A DNA stretch of 18,240 bases, from contig JBBRLG010000074.1 in NCBI GenBank assembly GCA_038231495.1, forward strand, positions 1 to 18,240, written 5' to 3'. Numbering within the stretch: position 1 is the first letter of the stretch; every line of letters begins with the position of its first letter. Positions 1-7,000 of the stretch are shown here, piece after piece. Below the pieces are notes generated by a model. The model did not search any database, had not been told where the DNA came from, and worked only from the letters and a program-made list of their open reading frames with translations. The position numbers and the translations under genes were made by a program. The stretch comes from JBBRLG01 sp038231495 (GTDB taxonomy: Bacteria > Planctomycetota > Planctomycetia > Gemmatales > Gemmataceae).

Positions 1-1065
1 GACGCGCGGCGTGCGGCCGAACTCGCCCAGCGCCACAACCAGGGTCGTGTCCAGCAGGACGCTATCGTCGAGGTCCACCACCAGGGCCGAAAACGCCTGG
101 TCGCAAGGCGGCAGCAGCTGTCCGTGCCGCGCAAAGAGTTTTTCGTGGCTGTCCCAATTGGTTACTTGGCCGTTGGTTCGGCCGTCGAAGGCCGCCACGA
201 AATTGACGCCCCCTTCGACCAGGCGGCGGGCCAGCAGCAGGCTCTGGCCGAGCCGGTGCCGGCCGTAGCGCTCGCGCACCGGCAGCGGCTCTTTCGAGAG
301 GTCGAACAAGCGCCGCACTTCGGGGGACGCGAGCAACCGCAAGGCGCGTTCCCGGTAGACCTCGGCGCGGGCGGCGGGGCCGGGCAACGGGGCAACGTCG
401 AGGCGGCGGAGCAGTTCCGCGCGGCCGTCGAGGTCGGCGGCCCCGTCGAAGGCCGCAACGCGGAAGTCGGGGGCGTTGGGGTCGCCGTCCACCTGAAAGC
501 GGTCGTAGGCACCGCCGAGCAGGCCGGGCGCCTGTCCCGGCAATTGCACCACGTTGTACAAAGTGTAAGGCAAGGCGACGTAGGGCAAGACGTGGGCGCG
601 GGGACCGAGGGCGTAACTGACGGCCGAGCCTAGCGTCGGCAGGCCGCGCGGGTCGTCGGCGAGCAGTTCCTGGTCGCCGCCCGCGGGCGTGCGGCCGGTC
701 AGCGCCTCGGCCGCCGCGGAGTTGTGGTTGCGCATCGGGTGGTGCAGGGCGCGCACCAGGGCCAACCGATCCATGATGCGCGCGGTATGCGGCAGGTGCT
801 CGCAGACGCGGACGCCCGGTACCGCCGTTGCAATTGTGCGGTACTCGCCGCGAACCTCGGCGGGTGCGTCGGGCTTCGGGTCGAGCGTGTCGAGATGACT
901 CGGACCGCCGTAGTAGAAGATGAGGATGCAGGAGCGGATGCGCGCCACGGACGTGGGTGCGGGTCGGGCGGCGGCAAGTTCGGACGGCAGGCCGAGGCCC
1001 AGCCCGGCGAGGCCGGCCGTCCCGAAAAATTGTCGGCGATGCGGCGTATGCGGGTGGCTCATCAT
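1..1065 (-). CDS. DUF1501 family exported protein, 3' end cut by window edge
   Basis: The minus-strand frame is open from ATG 1065 to the window edge (355 codons, no stop). The N-terminus has a Tat-type signal: HRRQFFG at residues 9-15, then a Gly/Leu/Ala-rich stretch (AGLAGLGLGLP). Family hallmarks follow: a segment reading CILIFYYGGPSHLDTLDPKP near residue 55, EHLPHTARIMDRLALVRA, and GEFGRTPR at the truncated end. DUF1501 belongs to the alkaline-phosphatase/sulfatase-like fold and is abundant in planctomycetes. Its substrate is unknown, and it often sits beside cytochrome-type DUF1549/DUF1553 genes. A purine-rich GGGGGAG directly precedes two in-frame ATGs (1065 and 1062); the second gives slightly better spacing. 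The last ~50-100 residues expected for the family lie outside the window. The upstream co-directional gene encodes a CXXCH protein, so joint transcription is plausible. I am sure of the family and have no evidence of a biochemical role. Confidence 0.93.
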   Translation of the reverse strand, partial: MMSHPHTPHRRQFFGTAGLAGLGLGLPSELAAARPAPTSVARIRSCILIFYYGGPSHLDTLDPKPDAPAEVRGEYRTIATAVPGVRVCEHLPHTARIMDRLALVRALHHPMRNHNSAAAEALTGRTPAGGDQELLADDPRGLPTLGSAVSYALGPRAHVLPYVALPYTLYNVVQLPGQAPGLLGGAYDRFQVDGDPNAPDFRVAAFDGAADLDGRAELLRRLDVAPLPGPAARAEVYRERALRLLASPEVRRLFDLSKEPLPVRERYGRHRLGQSLLLARRLVEGGVNFVAAFDGRTNGQVTNWDSHEKLFARHGQLLPPCDQAFSALVVDLDDSVLLDTTLVVALGEFGRTPRV

Positions 1066-1078
1066 CTCCCCCTGGTGC

Positions 1079-1152
1079 GGGATCAAGGGACCTGTTTTCG
1101 TATCCTTCGGAGTGCCGGCCGCACTCCAAAGGGAAAAATACCTGCCGTGATC
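1079..1152. repeat. Palindromic intergenic element, family A copy 1
   Basis: The core hairpin pairs 1105-1115 (CTTCGGAGTGC) with 1121-1131 (GCACTCCAAAG), with one mismatch. The outer flanks, GGATCAAGGGA on the left and TGCCGTGATCC on the right, also pair imperfectly, so the whole 70-odd bases is an extended imperfect palindrome. A second copy lies at 2259-2321. It fills the gap between the CXXCH gene and the DUF1501 gene. There is no T-run, so it is not a classical terminator. Confidence 0.7.
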
Positions 1153-1183
1153 CTGCGCTAGCGAGGTCGGTACAGGGCATTTC

Positions 1184-2224
1184 TCACGGCGTTTTTTTGC
1201 CAGCGGGGGCGACGACTGGCAACGTCTCCAGCAGCGCGAGTACGGCCCAGTTGGTGGCCGCGAACGAAATAAACTGCGATTTGCCGCCCGGATCGCCGTT
1301 GTCGAAATAGACCTGAAGCGGCTTGCTGCGCGTCTGCACGATCCAGGACCCATCGTCCTTCTGCGAATCCAGTAGATATTGCACGCCCTTTTGGTAGGCT
1401 TCATCCTTCACATCCAAACCGGCCCGGCGCAAAGCCACGAGGACGGTTCCCGTGGCATACGCGTCGCCCGCTAAATCCGCCAACTGGCCCCAGCTGCCGT
1501 CCTTGCCCTGGTCCTCCAGCAACTGTCCGCGCGCCACCTCAATGTCCTGAACCTCGGCGCCGGCGTCAACCAGACCGCGCAGGTGAAAGACCTTGTCCTC
1601 GGTAGTGACCGGTTCGTTGGCCAGCAGCCACGCGCGGCCCTTCGTGACGGCGGCGTCGATGCGTTTTTGCAGATCCTCCGCGCCCGGAGCGTCTTTCGCC
1701 GGGCCGTACTGTTTCAGGACGGCCAGCGCCAAACCGACGTGGGTGAACGGGCTGCCCATCGTGGGCGGTCGATCGCCGAACGACGCGACCGGCCAGGCAC
1801 CGTCCTTTTGCTGGCGGACGAGCAGATATTCCACCAGGGCGTCCGTCGTCTCGTCGCGCGGGTGTTGGACCGCGGCGAGCATTTGCAGCGCATAGACCAC
1901 GCTCGAAGTCTCGCCGCCCACCCCATGCCCTTTGGCGATCTCCGCTTTGTTGCGAAACGTTTTCAGGCTAAACGCGACCTGGGCCTTCAGCAGGTCGTCG
2001 TCGATCGTGAAACCGCGTTGCCGGGCCGCGGTCAGACTGAGCGCCGCCATGGCTTGATGGTGACAGCTAAAGCACTGGCGGTGCTTGGGATAGTTGGCCG
2101 CGCCGGCTTCGATCCGTTTCAACCCTTTTTCGACGGCCGATTTGACGGTCGGCACCGGCGGATCGTCGGCCCGCGCGACAGTCACGAACGCGAGCACGGT
2201 CAGCACGGCAGCGAGGGTTCGCAC
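1184..2224 (-). CDS. Exported protein with one CXXCH motif and terpene-cyclase-like helical repeats
   Basis: This 346-aa protein has a signal peptide at residues 1-19 (VRTLAAVLTVLAFVTVARA, then DDPP). A single CFSCHH at residues 51-56 matches the CXXCH haem c attachment motif. Repeats like those of squalene-hopene cyclase and prenyltransferase alpha/alpha barrels follow: QQKDGAW (138-144), KDGSWGQ (241-247) and KDDGSW (289-294). No DXDD cyclase acid motif is visible, so enzymatic cyclisation is unlikely. I chose GTG 2224 because the signal peptide begins there and AAAGGATGGG lies 8 bases upstream. The frame is open further, to 2404, but the extra 60 codons translate palindromic repeat DNA. 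DUF1501 follows on the same strand, 118 bases downstream. The role is unknown; a periplasmic redox or surface-binding function is an inference. If the haem is not attached, the cysteines could bind metal. Confidence 0.85.
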   Translation of the reverse strand: MRTLAAVLTVLAFVTVARADDPPVPTVKSAVEKGLKRIEAGAANYPKHRQCFSCHHQAMAALSLTAARQRGFTIDDDLLKAQVAFSLKTFRNKAEIAKGHGVGGETSSVVYALQMLAAVQHPRDETTDALVEYLLVRQQKDGAWPVASFGDRPPTMGSPFTHVGLALAVLKQYGPAKDAPGAEDLQKRIDAAVTKGRAWLLANEPVTTEDKVFHLRGLVDAGAEVQDIEVARGQLLEDQGKDGSWGQLADLAGDAYATGTVLVALRRAGLDVKDEAYQKGVQYLLDSQKDDGSWIVQTRSKPLQVYFDNGDPGGKSQFISFAATNWAVLALLETLPVVAPAGKKTP

Positions 2225-2258
2225 GAGTTGTACCCATCCTTTCGTCGTTGGTCGGATC

Positions 2259-2321
2259 TTTGGAGTGCGGCGTCGAGCCGCCGCACTCCAAAGGGCAAAA
2301 CACCTCCCTTGATCCTCCACC
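2259..2321. repeat. Palindromic intergenic element, family A copy 2
   Basis: A perfect 13-bp stem pairs TTTGGAGTGCGGC (2259-2271) with GCCGCACTCCAAA (2280-2292) across an 8-base loop. The flank at 2293-2321 aligns with the copy-1 flank after the shared CTCCAAAGGG, with 25 of 32 bases identical by eye. The element lies in the 5' leader of the CXXCH gene and could fold in its mRNA. Confidence 0.75.
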
Positions 2322-2392
2322 AGCATAAACAAATTGCGGCCCGGCGTGGGGCACACTTTTTGCACAAACTTTCTCGCAAACAATACCAGTTT

Positions 2393-2411
2393 GCAAAGCC
2401 GCAAGCGGCAA
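2393..2411. repeat. Single arm of GCCGCAAGCGGC repeat (family B)
   Basis: The 19 bases GCAAAGCCGCAAGCGGCAA are identical to the right arm of the hairpin at 3744-3788. No matching left arm is present here. ispG is therefore flanked by a half copy upstream and a full hairpin downstream, as with REP singlets and paired REPs in other bacteria. Confidence 0.7.
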
Positions 2412-2456
2412 GCGGCGGTTTCCCGTTATTCCCGGCCCCCGTCTACGGTTCTCTTC

Positions 2457-2486
2457 TTGACGCCCCACCGGCGGAAAACCTAGGAT
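2457..2486 (+). promoter_or_regulatory. Candidate sigma70-type promoter of ispG
   Basis: TTGACG (2457-2462) is followed after 18 bases by TAGGAT (2481-2486). Transcription would begin near 2493. That gives a ~60-base leader if translation starts at ATG 2553, and argues against GTG 2493 as the start unless the message is leaderless. Confidence 0.4.
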
Positions 2487-2552
2487 AACCCCGTGTCCGA
2501 CACCGGACGTCGGCCCGCGCCCCAACGACCTTCTTTTCAGGCGGTAACGCGC

Positions 2553-3737
2553 ATGACGATCCCCGTGGACTCGGCCACCCTCCAGGCGGAAGCCCAGAAA
2601 CTCAAGCACCCCCGGCACAAGACGCGTGAAGTCGCCATCGGCAACAAGGTCGTCGGCGGCTCCAACCCGATCCTCGTGCAGTCGATGACCACACCCGACA
2701 CCAACCTCGTCGAGGAAACCGTTGCCCAAATCCTGCGGCTCGAAGAAGCGGGTTGCGAAATGGTGCGTGTCACCGTGCCCAAGAAGGAGGACGCCGCGGT
2801 CCTCGGCGAAATCCGTCGCCGCATCCACACGCCGCTCATCTGCGACATCCATTTCGATTACAAGATGGCGCTGGCCGCGCTCGACCATCCGGTCGATAAA
2901 ATTCGCATCAACCCCGGCAACATCGGCGGCTACGACCGCTATCGGCAGGTCATTCGCAAGGCCAAGGACAAGGGCAAGCCGATGCGCATTGGCGTCAACG
3001 CCGGCAGCCTCGAACGCGAACTCGTCGAGAAGCACGGCTACCCCTGTCCGTCCGCGATGGTCGAAAGCGCCCTGCGCTACATCGAGATTGCCGAGTCCGA
3101 GGGCTATCACGACCTCATCATTTCGCTCAAGTCCAGCGACGTGATTACGGCAGTAGAGGCGTACCGGCTGTATGCGAAGTACGCCGACTACCCGACGCAC
3201 ATCGGCATCACCGAGGCGGGCAAGGCACCGTACGCGGTGACGAAATCGGCGTGCGGGCTGGGGCCGATCCTGCTCGACGGCATCGGCGACACGATTCGCA
3301 TTAGCCTGCTCGGCGACCCGGTGCCGGAAATCGCGGCGGCGTTCGACATCTTGCAAGCAACGCAACGCCGCGTCCGCAAGCCGGAACTGATCGCGTGTCC
3401 GACCTGCGGCCGGCTCGACATCGACCTGGAAGCCATCATCGCGCAGATGGAAAAACGGCTCGAAGGTCGGACGACGCCGGTGAAGGTGAGCATCCTCGGT
3501 TGCATCGTCAACGGCCCCGGCGAGGCGCGCGAAGCAGACCTCGGCATCGCCGCCGGCAAGGGCAAGGGCGTCATCTTCAAACGCGGCGAGATCATCCGCC
3601 ACGTCCTCGAAAGTGAGATGGTGGACGCGCTGATTGAGGAGATCGACAAGTGGGAGGTGGAGGAGACTGCCAACGGCAATCTCAAAACCGAACGGTCTTC
3701 TGACGACGGGCGTGTGCGGTTGCCGGTGTTGAGGTAA
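2553..3737 (+). CDS. ispG: 4-hydroxy-3-methylbut-2-enyl diphosphate synthase (IspG/GcpE)
   Basis: IspG catalyses the penultimate step of the MEP isoprenoid pathway, the reductive opening of MEcPP to HMBPP, using a [4Fe-4S] cluster in the cytosol. In this 394-aa version the TIM-barrel part includes ILVQSMTTPDT, VRVTVPKKEDA, CDIHFDYKMALAAL and KIRINPGNIG. The C-terminal cluster domain supplies ACPTCGR (Cys282, Cys285) and GCIVNGPGEA (Cys317, Glu324), the expected three cysteines plus a glutamate. The length and unbroken EAGKAPYAVTKSACGLGP segment indicate the short two-domain form without the large insertion of plant-type enzymes. ATG 2553 is preceded by AGGCGG at workable spacing. GTG 2493 (414 aa) is an alternative, but its extra residues match nothing known. 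It appears monocistronic, with a hairpin after the stop. The family call is essentially certain; the start is about 70 percent. Confidence 0.96.
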   Translation: MTIPVDSATLQAEAQKLKHPRHKTREVAIGNKVVGGSNPILVQSMTTPDTNLVEETVAQILRLEEAGCEMVRVTVPKKEDAAVLGEIRRRIHTPLICDIHFDYKMALAALDHPVDKIRINPGNIGGYDRYRQVIRKAKDKGKPMRIGVNAGSLERELVEKHGYPCPSAMVESALRYIEIAESEGYHDLIISLKSSDVITAVEAYRLYAKYADYPTHIGITEAGKAPYAVTKSACGLGPILLDGIGDTIRISLLGDPVPEIAAAFDILQATQRRVRKPELIACPTCGRLDIDLEAIIAQMEKRLEGRTTPVKVSILGCIVNGPGEAREADLGIAAGKGKGVIFKRGEIIRHVLESEMVDALIEEIDKWEVEETANGNLKTERSSDDGRVRLPVLR

Positions 3738-3743
3738 TACGGA

Positions 3744-3788
3744 TTGCCGCTTGCGGCTTTGCATTCCCCGCAAAGCCGCAAGCGGCAA
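3744..3788. repeat. Perfect 19-bp hairpin downstream of ispG (family B)
   Basis: TTGCCGCTTGCGGCTTTGC (3744-3762) pairs perfectly with 3770-3788 across a 7-base loop (ATTCCCC). It begins 6 bases after the ispG stop, so it may act as a transcription end or mRNA stabiliser. No T-run follows on the plus strand. The same GCCGCTTGCGGC core recurs at 2393, 8473 and 12951. Confidence 0.8.
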
Positions 3789-3860
3789 AAATACCGTTCG
3801 TTCCGTGCGCACCGGTTACACGGAATACAGCGGCCGCGCAACGCTCGCGGCCACTTCCGC

Positions 3861-3866
3861 TACAAT
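3861..3866 (+). promoter_or_regulatory. Possible -10 box (TACAAT) upstream of the giant TPR gene
   Basis: TACAAT matches the sigma70 -10 consensus at five of six positions. The -35 region at 17 bases (GCAACG) is poor. If used, it would give a leader of roughly 140 bases before ATG 4016. No gene is visible in 3738-4015. Confidence 0.3.
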
Positions 3867-4015
3867 CCCTTTCAGAAAACATTTGCTCTCGCGCGGCAAC
3901 TTCAAGAAAATGGACAAGACAGCGACTTTGCCTACCTTGTGCGGACGGCACAAGGGGCCGCTGTTCCCGAAACCCGATCATTCGCGGTCAACCCCCTTGA
4001 TACCGGAGTGCTGGT

Positions 4016-7000
4016 ATGGACCCTAAACACGAGCCTTCCCAAGGCCCCTCGCCGGATGACCCCAACCGCCATCCGCACGCCGATACGCACGGCCACGAAC
4101 CGCACGCCCCCGGCCAACCCGTGCCGCCGACCGGCGGCCACGGTACGCACCTAACCGACCCCACGCTCAAACCGCCGGAAGTGATCGACTCCCTCGTCGA
4201 TCTCGGCGTACCCGGCGATGCCAACATCGGCGATGCCAACGTCGCGCCGACCAGCGGCATCTCCGTCATCGAGTGGGCCGCCCTCGTCGAGGACGATCCG
4301 CCGGCCGACGCCGGCGCGGCGGCCCAAATCGACGCCCCTTCGGACGCCGACTGGCTCAAAGAAACGTTCAGCCCCCACGTCAGCGCGGCCGACGAGCCGG
4401 TCGTGCTCGAACACTATGTGGATTCGGGCGTCGATCTGCTCGATGCGGGCCACGCGCCGACCGACCGCACGCCGTCCGCGGTGTCACCCGGCGACCACCA
4501 CCCCGACGACGACGAGCCGACCCTGATCCCCGGTTCCGCCAGCAATATCGACCTCGACGAGCCGGACGAACTGGACGACGACATGGAAATCGTCCGCGGT
4601 GCGTTTACCGTGGAATCGGCGGACTCCAAGGACAAAATGAAGGTGCCGATCCCCGAACTTGTGGAAGTCGAGGAACTGGAACTTGCCAACTCCGGCGAAG
4701 TCCAGCTCGGCGCGGCACTGCCGGACATCCACGACCCGTTTGCGACCGTCGCGCCGAAGCCGGAAGGCGTGGAGAGCGGTGTGATTAACGCGAGCCTGGG
4801 CGATGCGCCGCTGGACCTGGGTTCCCCGTCCGGAATTTCGGACGTGTCCGGCGTCACGCTGATGGGCGACGTTGGCGGCCCGCACGATGCGATGGGCAGC
4901 GGTATTTCGGGCGTCAACCTGGTGGACGAGGCGTTTATCTCCGACGACCTGGCCTCGGCGATGCTCGCGGGCGGCGAAGGCTCCCCGGAGGACTCCCATT
5001 TCGGCCGCGACCTGATTGCCGAAGAGGTGGAGTCCGGAGTCGATCTGCGTCACCCGGTCATGGACGTGGTGGACGAGGAGTGGGAAGCGGAGGCGGGCCA
5101 GGCGGCGGCGGTCGAGGGCGACCCGTTGCAAGCAGGAACGGTGGAATCCGCTGTGATCGACGCGCAGCTGGTCGAGGACCTGATTAACGAGGAGGGCGGC
5201 GACACGGTCGGCCTGGGCGAATCGCCCAAGCGGCACGGGACGGGTTCGTCGGTCAACCTCAGTGGGCCGGCGCCGAAGAAGAAACACGCCGGTGCCAAGG
5301 GGGAAGTGGACACCGGCGACATCGAGTTGGGCGCGGCGTCCGGCCACCTGCTCAATTCCGGCCTCGATTTCAGCAACGATCCGGGCATCGAAAGCCCGAA
5401 ATCCGGGCGGAAGCTTGCGAAGTCGGCAGTCGACGCCGACGAGATCGATTTCGGCAGCGACGACGATATTAACCTGCCGGCCCAGTCCGCACCGGTATCC
5501 GGCGCGGGCGATAGCGACGTGTTGGCGGAGGTCGATTCGGCGCCGGGGGAGAAGTCGGGCAAGAAACAGCGAGCGCGCTCCGGCGTGGGCGGCTGGCTCG
5601 GCGGCGGTTTGCTCGGCGCGGTGGTCGCGACCGGGGCGTGCGCCGCGGCGTGGTATCTCGGCGTGATTCCCGGCACCGAGGTCAAGCCGGCGACCAGGCC
5701 TTCGACCGTCACGCCCCAGGCGGTGACGTTTGAAACGAAGCTAGCGCACCTGCGCAACGGCGACTTCGACAAGGCGGAAGAAGCTGGCATCGAACGGATC
5801 GACGAAGCCAACCCGGAGCAGCTGGCGGCTCGCGGCGAGTACCGTTGGCTGAGCTATTTGAAGAAGCAACGCGTCGCGGGTGCCCAACCAAAAGTCGGCG
5901 ACGAAGAGGTCAAACAAGCCCTGGAGGACCTCGACAAGGTTACGAAAGACGTGGCGGCCAAACCCGAAGTGGTGGCCGACGCCCTGCTCTGGAAGGGCAA
6001 CATTCAGGAGATGACGAACAACAAGCCGGAGGCAAGGAACACTTACCTTTCTGCGACGAGCCAGTTCGCGGCGGACCCGGTTCTCAAACGCCGTTTCGAC
6101 GCCGCGCGGATTCGCCTCGATTTGCAAACGGCCAACCCCGGCGGCGTGGGGCAGTTGCCGGCGGACGAGCGCGAACGCGTGGTCCTGGTCACGTTACTCC
6201 TGCACATGCTGCAAGGCGACCCGATACCGGTGTCGCCGAAAGCGGACGCGACGGAAGCGGGCTACGACTTCTGGGAGGCGGTTGAATTGGCCCGCAAGCA
6301 GAACTTTGCCGAGGCGCTCAAGAAACTGCAAAGCGCCCGCGACCTGCACGACAAGCGGCGGTTCGCACAGCTGCGCAAGTCCCAGAACCCGACGAGCGAC
6401 CCGACCGAGGAAATCTTCTTGCGGACCTGCGACGAGTTGAAAATCTACTGGACGATGCAGGCCCGTTTGCGCGACGGCAAGTATCTCGACCTGACCGCCC
6501 ACACCGACCCGGACAAGGCTCTCGTGGCCCTGCTCGCGGCTGCCGCCGGGAACTCCAAATGGGCCGAGGCGGTTGGTGCCAAACTCGTCGAGGCGAAGGT
6601 CATTGCCGACCCCAAGGACGTTGAGAAAGGCATCGACCAGTTGCTCGTTGACCGCAAGACCGCGGAGGCCGAAAGCGCCCGGGTCGCCAAGTTGGGCGAC
6701 GAACTGGTGAAGGCCAAAGTCATCGACAAGCCGGAAGATTTGGACCAGGGCGTTACGAAAATGCTGACGGAGCGGACGAAGTCCGCAAAGGAAGTTGCCG
6801 ACCTGAAGGCGACGGTCGAGACGGCCAAGACGGACGCGAAAAAGCTGCAAGACCTCGCCGCCGCCGCCGAGACGAAGTTGAAGATGGCGGACGCGATCAA
6901 GAAGGCGATCAAGACGGAATTGGTGGACGCGACCTACCTGGACGCGAATGCGGGCGACGACAAGCTGGTCCCGGCCGTCAAGAACGTGGTCAAGGTCGCG

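Larger units (their letters stand above)
2225..2552. other. Intergenic region between divergent CXXCH gene and ispG
   Basis: These 328 bases hold no convincing gene. They contain palindromic family A copy 2 (2259-2321), a single arm of the GCCGCAAGCGGC repeat (2393-2411) and a promoter candidate for ispG (2457-2486). The stretch from 2331 to 2392 is relatively AT-rich and may carry the minus-strand promoter, but no clear -35/-10 pair could be placed. An in-frame GTG at 2493 would extend IspG by 20 residues. Confidence 0.6.

Noticed and set aside
62..1180. Long minus-strand open frame of 372 codons
   Set aside because: Its product is extremely Arg/Pro/Gly-rich. It is a frame shadow of the DUF1501 gene, whose recognisable motifs are in another minus-strand frame.
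2493..2552. N-terminal extension of IspG from GTG 2493
   Set aside because: It lies at the predicted transcription start and its 20 residues match no IspG feature; kept only as an alternative start.
2067..3812. 581-codon open frame antisense to ispG
   Set aside because: It mirrors the ispG coding sequence in a GC-rich genome, with no domain-like sequence and no ribosome site; it also runs through hairpin repeats.
3744..4154. Small plus-strand frames between ispG and the TPR gene
   Set aside because: They begin inside the hairpin, overlap the TPR start, and show no ribosome site or protein-like composition.
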